From Methanothrix harundinacea (lineage in GTDB: Archaea > Halobacteriota > Methanosarcinia > Methanotrichales > Methanotrichaceae), in NCBI GenBank assembly GCA_002506535.1, contig DAXT01000004.1:62001-126000 (forward strand): a DNA stretch of 64,000 bases. Direction: 5' to 3'. Made by a program: the position numbers and the translations under genes. The notes under the pieces were generated by a model. That model ran no database searches. It was given only the letters and a program-made list of their open reading frames with translations, and had not been told where the DNA came from. Positions 40,277 through 47,712 of this stretch are shown here, piece by piece. The number at the start of each line of letters is the position of its first letter. Position 1 is the stretch's first letter.

Positions 40277-42073
40277 ATGCAGAAGGAGTTTCGCGCCCTC
40301 ATTTCCCTCGACGAGGCTATAGAGATCGTCCTAGCTGCCGTGCCAAAAGCTGGGGAAAAGACCGTCCCCCTGGAGCGGGCCCTCGGCCGGGTCCTCGCCG
40401 AGAAGGTGGCGTCCGCCTCCGACGTCCCCGGCTTCGACCGGGCGGCGATGGACGGCTTCGCCCTGCGGTCCGCCGACTCCCTGGCGGCGAGGGAGGACCG
40501 GCCCCGCCCCCTCGCCCTCGTCGGCGCCGTCCCCATGGGAAGGAAGACGGACCTGGAGGTATGCGATGGGGAGGCGGCGGCGGTCTCCACCGGCTCGATG
40601 ATCCCGGTGGGGGCGGACGCCGTCGTCATGGTGGAATACTGCGAACTGCTCGATGGAACCCTCCTCATAAGAAGGCCGGTCCGGGTCGGGGAGAACATCC
40701 AGCGGGCCGGGGGAGACGTCGGATTCGGCGAGACGGTCCTCCTCCCCGGAAGGGTCCTCTCCCCCCGGGAGATCGGCCTTCTGGCGGCGGTGGGGCGTAA
40801 GGAGGTCCGGGTCAGGTCTCTCTCGGTCGCCGTCGCCTCCACCGGAGACGAGCTCGCCCCCCCAGGAGAGGTCCTCGCCCCGGGCCGGATCTACGATATA
40901 AACTCCTACTCGATAGCCGCGGCCGTGGAGGATTGCGGAGGGACGCCCCGGATCTATGGGATCTTGCCCGACGACCACGACTCCATGGCCGGGGGGATAT
41001 CGGCGATGGCGAAAGAGTCTGATATGGTCATCGTCAGCGGCTCCACCTCTGCGGGGATCGGGGACATGGTCTACAGCGTCGTGGAGGAGCTGGGGGAGGT
41101 GATATTTCACGGGATCAACCTCCAGCCCGGAAAGCCGACCCTCTTCGGGTTTGTAGATAAGAAGCCCTTCATCGGCCTTCCGGGATACCCTACGAGCGCC
41201 CTCACCGTCTTCGGCCTTCTGGCGGCTCCGGCCATCAGGTGGGCTTTGGGGACGGAGCACCTCAAACCTTCGGCGGCCGGCAGGCTCGCCAGGCCCGTCC
41301 GGTCCGAGGGGAGGAGGCAGATGGTGACGGTTGCCGTAGCCGGCGGCTGGGTCCTGCCCATCGACAAGGGGAGCGGCTCCATCACCACCCTCGCTGCCGC
41401 CGACGGGGTCATCGACATCCCCGAGAGGGCGGAGCTCCTCGACTGGGGGGAGATGGTGACGGTCCAGCTATTCGGCAACGTGCCGCAGGCCGCCCTCCTC
41501 ATCGAGGGCGAAGACTGCCCGAGGCTGGAAGCCCTCGTCGCATCCCTCCCCTTCCCGGTCCGGCTCATCCCCGCCGGGAGCCGCCGCGCAGCCGCGTCGG
41601 CCGAGGACGGGGTCGCCGATATCGCCGCAGTCTCGCTGCATGATGGAGAGGAACCGTTCTGGGACGAGGCAGCCCTCAAGGCCGCCGGCGGATACCGCCG
41701 GGATCTGGTGATCATGGCAAAGGATCCCGGGCTCCTCGACCTTGAGATCGACCTTGGGAGGATGGAAGGGATCCGGGTCCTCGGGTGGTCTCGGGAGTCG
41801 GAGATGGACCGGATCTTCAAGAGGGTCCTCGCGGAATCGGGGCACGAGGCGGTCAGGTTCGCCGGCGCGGCCCGGTCCCACGCCGCCACTGCGGCTTGCG
41901 TCTCTGCAGGCCGCGCCGAGATCGGCTTCGCCGTCCGGGAGGCGGCGGAGGGTGCGGGGCTCCCTTTCAGGAAGGCGGCCGAAGACGAGATAGTCTATCT
42001 CGTCCATCGAGAGAAGATGGATCGGGAGAAAGTCCTGACCTTTTTAAACGCCCTGGAAGATGGAATATTTTAG
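40277..42073 (+). CDS. moeA: MoeA molybdopterin molybdenumtransferase fused to a periplasmic-binding-like domain
   Basis: 598 residues. The MoeA part (about 1-405) inserts molybdate or tungstate into molybdopterin: DVPGFDRAAMDGFALRS, VSTGSMIPVGADAVVMVE, IYDINSYSIAAAVED and LGLPGYP-type FIGLPGYPTSALTVF are clear. Residues about 415-598 are a PBP-like domain (IVMAKDPGLLDLEIDL, RSHAATAACVSAGRAEIGFAVREAAEGAGLPF), a common fusion in archaeal MoeA that may bind the oxyanion or a cofactor. Start: ATG 40277 or GTG 40271. Supplies the cofactor for formylmethanofuran dehydrogenase. Confidence 0.95.
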   Translation: MQKEFRALISLDEAIEIVLAAVPKAGEKTVPLERALGRVLAEKVASASDVPGFDRAAMDGFALRSADSLAAREDRPRPLALVGAVPMGRKTDLEVCDGEAAAVSTGSMIPVGADAVVMVEYCELLDGTLLIRRPVRVGENIQRAGGDVGFGETVLLPGRVLSPREIGLLAAVGRKEVRVRSLSVAVASTGDELAPPGEVLAPGRIYDINSYSIAAAVEDCGGTPRIYGILPDDHDSMAGGISAMAKESDMVIVSGSTSAGIGDMVYSVVEELGEVIFHGINLQPGKPTLFGFVDKKPFIGLPGYPTSALTVFGLLAAPAIRWALGTEHLKPSAAGRLARPVRSEGRRQMVTVAVAGGWVLPIDKGSGSITTLAAADGVIDIPERAELLDWGEMVTVQLFGNVPQAALLIEGEDCPRLEALVASLPFPVRLIPAGSRRAAASAEDGVADIAAVSLHDGEEPFWDEAALKAAGGYRRDLVIMAKDPGLLDLEIDLGRMEGIRVLGWSRESEMDRIFKRVLAESGHEAVRFAGAARSHAATAACVSAGRAEIGFAVREAAEGAGLPFRKAAEDEIVYLVHREKMDREKVLTFLNALEDGIF

Positions 42074-42278
42074 TTCAGGTATCCCATGGATGAGGATCTC
42101 ATGTTGGAGATCGTCTCGAAGGATGGCGATTATATTTAGAACCCTTCTTCGCCCCCGGAAGATCAGGGGGCTGAAACCATCGATTATTCCGGAGGATGTT
42201 CTCGGGTACTGCAGAAAAAATAAATATCAGAACTTCCGACGATAATTAGCAAATAATCTTCCAGGAAGGGATCGCAAT

Positions 42279-42797
42279 ATGCGTAATATGTATCAACTAT
42301 TGGGCTGCTGCTGCCTAGCCGCCTTGATCTGCATCGCCTCAATATCCGCCTCTGCCGAGGATTCCGGACGGCCCGCGACGGGGACTTTTGTCATCGACAC
42401 TCTCCGAAACGGCCATGGCGTACTCGTGGTGGAGAACAACAACCCCCTGGGGGACGACCTCATCCGGGACGGCGTCGCCGTCTTGACGACAGAAGATGAT
42501 ACAGTTCCCCTGGTCGCTGTCTACGTCCGGGAGGGGGAGTCCTTCGAGATCGAGGGGATCGAGGATGGGGTATACGACTTCTACTTCACCGTGGGGAATG
42601 TATGGAACTGGGAATCGGCTAACTTCTCGGATGCCGAATTCTACAGGACCGAGAGCCCTCTGCCCTTCGAGACGGAGATTGATGGGAGCGATCTGATATA
42701 CACCATCTGGACGCTGACCCTGGAGGAGGTCCCCAGAGGGAACGAAGGGAAGATCCCCGTTCCTGAGGAAGAGTTTCCGGACCTGAAAGGAAATTGA
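42279..42797 (+). CDS. Secreted protein of unknown function
   Basis: 172 residues with a signal peptide (LLGCCCLAALICIASISASA, cut near residue 26). The mature protein is acidic and beta-rich (GTFVIDTLRNGHGVLVVEN; VYVREGESFEIEGIEDGVYDFYFTVGN), which suggests a small beta-sandwich of carboxypeptidase-regulatory or PEGA type. No cysteines remain after the signal. It has an AT-rich promoter region upstream (AAAAATAAATATCAG near 42218). I do not recognise the family. Confidence 0.65.
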   Translation: MRNMYQLLGCCCLAALICIASISASAEDSGRPATGTFVIDTLRNGHGVLVVENNNPLGDDLIRDGVAVLTTEDDTVPLVAVYVREGESFEIEGIEDGVYDFYFTVGNVWNWESANFSDAEFYRTESPLPFETEIDGSDLIYTIWTLTLEEVPRGNEGKIPVPEEEFPDLKGN

Positions 42798-43016
42798 CGG
42801 GATATCCCGGATTTCGAGCCTTCCCTTGAAGGGGGAAGATCTCATCAAGAGGCGGTTCTCTGGAGGGCTCTGCTCCTGGAAGCCGTCTTATAGCCGGGAG
42901 GGGAGCATCAGGCGGCGCATCCTCCAGGGCCGCTTCCATATCGAGACTTCCAGATCGAGGCGTCTCTTCCGAGGCGTCTCTTCTCTCCCGAAGGTCGCGG
43001 CAGACCATCCCCATCT

Positions 43017-43490
43017 TCACCCCAGATCCAGGACCATCGGGATAGAGGGGATGGTGCCTTCGCCCTCTTCTCCCTCCCGCGGGCGAAACCCGAGCCGCTC
43101 GTAGATCGCGACGGAGTTCGGCGACGAGCGGACGGTGGCCTTCGATATCCCCGGATTTCTCACTCTAGCAGCTCCAATCCCCCATCTGAGAAGCTCGCCG
43201 CCGATCCCCTTGCCCAGGTAATCGCCATCAACGAAGAAGAGGGCGACGTGGCCGTCGTCTCTCACCTCGATCATCCCTACGATCAATCCGTCGGCGATAG
43301 CAAGATGGACCGAGGAGTTCCACCGGGACCTCCAGAGCAATAGATGGGGATCAGCGTAGCTGTAAAACTCCTCCCGCCCTTCGGGGGATAATCCGTCGGC
43401 GACGAATCCCTCGAAGACCCGGGATACGAGGTCGCATACCGCCGCCTCCTCCCCCGACCTCATCGGCCTGTATTCGAGGGGCGATCTCAT
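43017..43490 (-). CDS. GNAT-family N-acetyltransferase
   Basis: 157 residues. The acetyl-CoA-binding motif A reads FFVDGDYLGKGIGGELLRWGI, preceded by strand LIVGMIEVRDDGHVAL and followed by SSPNSVAIYERLGFRP, all typical GNAT elements. The substrate is unknown. Its ATG overlaps the priL stop (ATGA), so it is translated from the same message as priL and pcn. Confidence 0.9.
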   Translation of the reverse strand: MRSPLEYRPMRSGEEAAVCDLVSRVFEGFVADGLSPEGREEFYSYADPHLLLWRSRWNSSVHLAIADGLIVGMIEVRDDGHVALFFVDGDYLGKGIGGELLRWGIGAARVRNPGISKATVRSSPNSVAIYERLGFRPREGEEGEGTIPSIPMVLDLG

Positions 43491-44488
43491 CCGGACCCGC
43501 CTTTCTTCACCTTCCTCTCGTAGTAGCTCAAGGGGTGGCTCACCCACCGGCAGAGCCGGTCTTCTCCGGGGCAGTTGCCGTAGGTGGCCATGGTGGCGCA
43601 GGAGGGGGGCCTGTAGGCGGTCCCGCCCCTTCCGGCTATATGCTCCACCTGGTAACGGGTCTTCTCCTCGTCGAAGTCTGGGCTCTTGTTGAAGACGGCG
43701 ACGACCTCGTCGACGTCCATCCCCACCGCCAGGAGAAAGGTGGTGAGGGCGAACCGCGCGGTGTGGGCCTGGTTCTTCCCGGCCGCCACCTGGGCGAGGA
43801 CCACGCGGATGCAGGGGGGGAAGGCCTCCTCCGTCACCTCCCCCAGGTCGACCCTCTCCTCCGCCTTCCTGCTAGAAAGCTCCTCCTCGACCCGGGAGAT
43901 CTCCATCCGGAGCTTATCGCATATCTCCGGGGGGACCTTCAGGGGAAGCCCCCTCTGGACCCTCTCCCTCGCCCTCTCCTCCAGGATCCGGGCGAGCTCC
44001 TGGCCGGTGACGGCGACCCAACCCGCCTCCAGCGAGCGGTTGACGAGCTTCCAGCCCGGGCTCTTCATCCTCGCCGCCGCCTTCAGGTAGTCAGAGAAGT
44101 GGAGGCGGATACCGCCCTGGCCCGCCTGGGGGTCTGCGCCGAGGTCCCGGGCGAGGAGGATGAGATCGGCGAGATCCTCCCGGGCCATCTTCTTTCCCGC
44201 CAGCTTCGCCTCGGCGAGGGCGTACCTTCTGGTCAGAAGGTCGTCGTCGATGCAGGAGACGATCACCCGGGCGAGGGGGTAAGAGAAGAGCTCCGCCAGA
44301 GGGTGGGCTGGCCCATCGGGGATCTCGCCAAGAACCGCCCCCAGGACCCGGTCGAGGCCCCTCCTCCTCGCGAGGCGGCATAGCCTCGGCTCCGGGTTCG
44401 GATCTGCCAGGAGCCCCTCCAGGGAGTAGCCCGTCTCCTTCACCCTCAATGCTGCCTCCCGGGAGAAGGGGTAGCCGGCGAGGCTCAT
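43487..44488 (-). CDS. priL: DNA primase large subunit PriL
   Basis: 333 residues. Regulates PriS and carries the iron-sulfur domain. The C-terminal half holds the four Cys expected for a [4Fe-4S] cluster: one in AFPPCIRVVLAQ, and three in PPSCATMATYGNCPGEDRLC. The N-terminal helical domain contacts PriS. Its ATG overlaps the stop of pcn by four bases, and the GNAT gene overlaps its own stop, making a tight pcn-priL-GNAT operon. priS is 10 kb away on the other strand. Confidence 0.95.
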   Translation of the reverse strand: MSLAGYPFSREAALRVKETGYSLEGLLADPNPEPRLCRLARRRGLDRVLGAVLGEIPDGPAHPLAELFSYPLARVIVSCIDDDLLTRRYALAEAKLAGKKMAREDLADLILLARDLGADPQAGQGGIRLHFSDYLKAAARMKSPGWKLVNRSLEAGWVAVTGQELARILEERARERVQRGLPLKVPPEICDKLRMEISRVEEELSSRKAEERVDLGEVTEEAFPPCIRVVLAQVAAGKNQAHTARFALTTFLLAVGMDVDEVVAVFNKSPDFDEEKTRYQVEHIAGRGGTAYRPPSCATMATYGNCPGEDRLCRWVSHPLSYYERKVKKGGSG

Positions 44489-45228
44489 TCCTGCTCGATT
44501 CTAGGTGCCAGGAGGTAGTTTATCTCGACCCCCTGGCCGAGCTTGAAGCTGATCCTGAGGGGATAGTCGACCCCCATCTCCAGCTTCACCTCCGAGGCCT
44601 TGCCGATCGCCTTGCTCATGTCGGCGAGGTAGTCCAGGGAGAAGAGGGACCTCGCTTTGCCGGGCTTGAGCCCCAGCAGCTCCGCCCCCGGCATCTTCAG
44701 CTTGAGGGAGTCGATATCCCCCTTCGCCTCCATGTAGAACTGGTCTTCGGGGTCGTCGGTGACCCCCAGGATGACGTGGTCGCTCACCTTCTCGGCGGCC
44801 CGGATCGCCTTTCTCAGGTGCGCCCCCGGAAGGATGACATGGGCCGGAAGGTCCAGCTCCGGGACCCGGGGCTCCTTTCTTATGGCGCTGGGGTCGATGA
44901 GGCTGAGGGTGTACGAGAGGGAGCTTACCCCTATCTTCAGCTTGTGGTTCTCCTCGTCCAGTTCGAGGGTGACGTTCTCACCCCGGTCGGCCATCGACAG
45001 AACGTCGGTGAGCCTCACCAGGTCGACGCCGATCTCGCCGGCGGTCGCCTTGAAGTACTCGAAGGCCTCGGAGTTGAGCCGGAAGGAGACCATGGCCACG
45101 TTGGCGGGGTCCACGGCCTTCAGCTCAACGCCGTTCTCTGACAGGGTGAACTTCACCTCGTCGACAAGAGACGATACCGCCTCCACAGCATCTCGCAGGG
45201 TATCTGCGCTTATCACTGCCTTGAACAT
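44485..45228 (-). CDS. pcn: DNA polymerase sliding clamp PCNA
   Basis: 247 residues forming the trimeric ring that tethers DNA polymerases, ligase and FEN1. Characteristic: MFKAVISADTLRDAVEAVSSLVDE, ELKAVDPANVAMVSFRL, the interdomain region, and the C-terminal YPLRISFKLGQGVEINYLLAPRIE. It lies 78 bp after tfs on the same strand, a conserved archaeal neighbourhood with PriL. Confidence 0.97.
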   Translation of the reverse strand: MFKAVISADTLRDAVEAVSSLVDEVKFTLSENGVELKAVDPANVAMVSFRLNSEAFEYFKATAGEIGVDLVRLTDVLSMADRGENVTLELDEENHKLKIGVSSLSYTLSLIDPSAIRKEPRVPELDLPAHVILPGAHLRKAIRAAEKVSDHVILGVTDDPEDQFYMEAKGDIDSLKLKMPGAELLGLKPGKARSLFSLDYLADMSKAIGKASEVKLEMGVDYPLRISFKLGQGVEINYLLAPRIEQE

Positions 45229-45306
45229 CTCAGAGCCCCCTCGTCGGAGAGATTATTTTTATCCGGATCGGAGAGATTAATTTTATCTTAAATATAGATT
45301 ATCCCG

Positions 45307-45618
45307 TCAGTCGTACTCTCTCCAGGTGAAATCGCATTTTGTGCATCTGAAGAAGCGGACCTCGCTCTCGTCAGCGGAACGCAGCTGCCGCAGCCACCAG
45401 TAGGCGGTATCATTCCCGCACTCAGGGCACCTGGACTTGGTGGTGGGAAGCCCCGCCGCCTCGGAGTCTTCGATTACCGTCATCAGCCGCTCTTTCTGCT
45501 CGGTCTTGCTGATATGGTGGTCGCCCCTCTTCATCTCGACCTTCCTGCCGCACCTTCTGCAGACGAGCATCCCTTCAGTCGGCACCATTATGCTCTTACA
45601 ATCGGGACAAAACTCCAT
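45307..45618 (-). CDS. tfs: Transcription factor S (TFIIS-like)
   Basis: 103 residues from ATG 45618 (MEFCPDCKS). The N-terminal zinc ribbon (CPDC, CRRC) resembles RpoM, and the C-terminal ribbon SRCPECGNDTAYWWLRQLRSADESEV-type carries the acidic DE pair that enters RNA polymerase and stimulates cleavage of backtracked RNA, followed by FFRCTKCDFTWREYD. Only one TFS copy is in the window. Confidence 0.95.
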   Translation of the reverse strand: MEFCPDCKSIMVPTEGMLVCRRCGRKVEMKRGDHHISKTEQKERLMTVIEDSEAAGLPTTKSRCPECGNDTAYWWLRQLRSADESEVRFFRCTKCDFTWREYD

Positions 45619-45719
45619 CAGATGACGAGTACTCACTCGTCATATTAAAGTTTACCAGTTGAGTAAAGGTACTTTATGGTGGGATGGTCATCCCGTTTCC
45701 ATCCATCTCTGAGGTGATC

Positions 45720-46376
45720 ATGAGCACAGCGTTGAACGTAATCTGCGAGAACAGGCCCGGGGTCCTGAGGGATATAGCCGGGGTCGTCGCGAACCGGGGC
45801 GGAAACATCGAGTACACCCAGCAGTTCGTCCTGGAGCGGGGCGTCAACACCGGCAAGGCGACGGTCTACATGGAGATCGACGGGCTGGCAGAGGGGATTC
45901 TGGAGGATCTTGAGGCGCTCCCGGCGGTCCTGGAGGTCTCCGTCCACCAGTCCTTCGAGAAGATATACGGCTCCAGGGTGATCATCATAGGGGGCGGAGC
46001 CCAGGTCGCCCAGGCGGCCGTCGGGGCCGTCAACGAGGCGGACCGCCACAACCTCCGGGGGGAGAGGATCAGCGTCGACACCATACCCCTGGTAGGGGAA
46101 GACCCGATAGCCGATGCCGTCAACGCCGTAGGCCGCCTCCACAGGGCCTCGGTCCTGGTCCTGGCGGGGGCGCTGATGGGGGGGAGGATATCCGAGGAGG
46201 TCCAGAGGCTCCAGGAGGAGGGGATCCCGGTGATCGCCCTGAAGATGGCAGGGTCTGTCCCCCGCTACGCCGACCTGGTGGTGACAGACCCCATCCAGGC
46301 GGGGACCTTCGCGGTGATGCACGTCGCAAAAACCGCCATCTTCGACATAAATAGAGTGCGAGGGATGGAATTTTGA
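45720..46376 (+). CDS. ACT-domain protein (DUF5612-like)
   Basis: 218 residues from ATG 45720 after a perfect GAGGTGATC ribosome site. Residues 1-75 are an ACT domain (ALNVICENRPGVLRDIAGVVANRGGNIEY), a sensor of amino acids or small ligands. Residues about 85-218 are an alpha-beta domain (RVIIIGGGAQVAQAAVGAVNEADRHN ... VLVLAGALMGGRISEEV) seen in methanogen ACT proteins of the DUF5612 type. The reaction is unknown; a metabolic regulator is likely. It is divergent from tfs. Confidence 0.85.
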   Translation: MSTALNVICENRPGVLRDIAGVVANRGGNIEYTQQFVLERGVNTGKATVYMEIDGLAEGILEDLEALPAVLEVSVHQSFEKIYGSRVIIIGGGAQVAQAAVGAVNEADRHNLRGERISVDTIPLVGEDPIADAVNAVGRLHRASVLVLAGALMGGRISEEVQRLQEEGIPVIALKMAGSVPRYADLVVTDPIQAGTFAVMHVAKTAIFDINRVRGMEF

Positions 46377-46425
46377 GCCTCTGGAGGCGACCTTGCGCCG
46401 GAGATGGAGGACCCTCAATAAGGGA

Positions 46426-46677
46426 TCAGCCCCGAAGCCCCATCGCCTCGAGGTCCCTGATCTTCTCGCCCTGGAATAGGTCTTCGACGGTGTAAAAGTC
46501 ATCCCCGGCCATCAGGACCGGGGCGCTGAGGGTGAATACCCCGTTGACCCGAAGCTCCGTCAGGGCCTCGGCGGTGGCCATATCCACCGTCTCGAAGTCG
46601 ACCCCCCAGCGCTTCAGGACCCTCTTGACCTCTTCGCACCGGGGACAGGCGGCGGTGGCGTAAACGACGTACTTCAT
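46426..46677 (-). CDS. Glutaredoxin-like protein
   Basis: 83 residues with a thioredoxin fold. The redox motif CPRC is in YATAACPRCEEVKRVLKRWG, and the cis-Pro is in LSAPVLMAGDDFY. The ATG at 46677 has GGAGGAGATGG upstream. Probably a dithiol glutaredoxin-type reductant working with thioredoxin reductase, since methanogens lack glutathione. It follows the Cys-rich gene on the same strand by 40 bp. Confidence 0.88.
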   Translation of the reverse strand: MKYVVYATAACPRCEEVKRVLKRWGVDFETVDMATAEALTELRVNGVFTLSAPVLMAGDDFYTVEDLFQGEKIRDLEAMGLRG

Positions 46678-46717
46678 AGATCCATCTCCTCCAAATCGAT
46701 CCATCTCAAAGGACGGT

Positions 46718-47053
46718 TCATCTCAGCACCATCGGGTACCCCTTATCCGAACGGACGGCGTACCCGGAATCGACGGCCTTTTCGGCGCAATTCCGGCAGC
46801 ATGAGAAGTTGGCGAGGTAGACCACCCCCCCCATCTCGTGCTCGAAGATGTTGTTGCAGCTCATCCCCATGATCCGCCTGCAGTCAAGCCCCCTGCAGAA
46901 CTCGTGGTCGTCGGCCCCCGCAGGAAACTCGTCCTCAAACCAGATCTTCGGCAGGAGGACCGGGAGGATCGCCATGTCCATGCCGCATCCGCAGGGCCCG
47001 TAGGTGTCCTCGGGGCCGTCGTAGACGACGGCCTTGGTGATCTGATATCTCAT
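46718..47053 (-). CDS. Cys-rich protein of unknown function
   Basis: 111 residues with eight Cys in clusters: PCGCGMD near the start, FCRGLDCRR and MSCNNIFEHE in the middle, and SCCRNCAEKAV near the end. The pattern suggests zinc or iron-sulfur binding in the cytoplasm (no signal peptide). I do not recognise the family. It is in tandem with a glutaredoxin-like gene, so a redox or metal role is plausible but unproven. ATG 47053 (MRYQITKAVVYDG) is preferred over one five codons earlier. Confidence 0.7.
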   Translation of the reverse strand: MRYQITKAVVYDGPEDTYGPCGCGMDMAILPVLLPKIWFEDEFPAGADDHEFCRGLDCRRIMGMSCNNIFEHEMGGVVYLANFSCCRNCAEKAVDSGYAVRSDKGYPMVLR

Positions 47054-47438
47054 ATTCCGCCACCCCAATTCATCCTCTATCTCGCCCGGAAGCCTAAATA
47101 ACCTTTCTCATATCCCCAGGATGGAGGGGGCCGGACATACATTGAGGGTGGCGGGATCGCTCCAAGAGTCCGGAGGCTCCGGGAATCCCAGCTCTTCTCC
47201 GGGACTGGAAGATCTCTAAATGAAAAGAAACTGTCTTTATGGGACGTTTGGCCGAAAATGCTTATATAATCATTTTTCTTCGATTTTTCGATATAATATT
47301 GCCTGCAAGTTTAGGAAAATTATATATAGAGACCTGATGGACAACCTGGTATCAAATAGGCTCTTATGTCGGAGAAGAAGCTGGTTAATCCTTTTTCTGA
47401 CTGCGAGAGCCCGATTCGATCTGAGGAGATGAGCTGAA
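47054..47438. other. 385-bp AT-rich spacer before the histone gene
   Basis: The left part carries the Cys-rich gene's upstream region. From about 47220 to 47340 it is very AT-rich with several TATA-like elements (TATATAATC near 47265, ATATAATATT near 47292, and the strongest at 47316-47329). No ORB-like origin repeats, hairpin array or RNA gene was seen. Confidence 0.5.
47316..47329 (+). promoter_or_regulatory. TATA box of the histone gene
   Basis: AAAATTATATATAG is the best TATA element in the spacer. It lies about 110 nt before the histone ATG, predicting a transcript with a leader of about 85 nt, unusual in a region where many promoters appear leaderless. The ATG itself has GAGGAGATGAG upstream. 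Confidence 0.55.
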
Positions 47439-47672
47439 ATGGCGATACTTCCTGTGGCACCGGTCAGCCGACTCATTCGCGAGGCGGGGGCAAAGAGGGT
47501 CAGCGAAGGCGCGCGCGACGCCCTGGCAGAGATTCTGGAGAGCTACGGCATGGAGGTGGCCGAGGAGGCGGTGGAATGGGCGAACCACGCCAAGAGGAAG
47601 ACGGTGAAGGCCGAGGACATCAAAGAGGCGGTGAAGAGGGTGAGGCCTCCCCGGGCCCCCGGCACCGACTGA
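47439..47672 (+). CDS. Archaeal histone
   Basis: 77 residues. A single histone fold: LPVAPVSRLIREAGAKRVSEGARDAL (helix 1 and loop), ILESYGMEVAEEAVEWANHAKRKTVKAEDIKEAVKRV (helices 2-3). It forms dimers that wrap DNA. It has a ten-residue C-terminal tail (PPRAPGTD region) beyond the usual 67-70 residues of tail-less archaeal histones. It precedes gatE by 40 bp but gatE has its own TATA box. Confidence 0.96.
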   Translation: MAILPVAPVSRLIREAGAKRVSEGARDALAEILESYGMEVAEEAVEWANHAKRKTVKAEDIKEAVKRVRPPRAPGTD

Positions 47673-47673
47673 G

Positions 47674-47687
47674 GCAGATATTATATA
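47674..47687 (+). promoter_or_regulatory. TATA box of gatE
   Basis: GCAGATATTATATAACC (core 47677-47688) is centred about 29 nt before the gatE ATG at 47713, immediately after the histone stop, so gatE can be transcribed separately from a leaderless or nearly leaderless start. Confidence 0.5.
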
Positions 47688-47712
47688 ACCGAGGCGGCTA
47701 GGTCGTCCATCT

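Noticed and set aside
42086..42145. Short plus-strand frame after moeA (MDEDLMLEIVSKDGDYI)
   Set aside because: Only 17 codons with no clear ribosome site; chance is the likelier explanation.
47220..47432. A 70-codon frame in the histone leader
   Set aside because: It covers the AT-rich promoter, is full of Arg/Phe/Ile without pattern, and overlaps the TATA box; a promoter and leader explain the sequence better.
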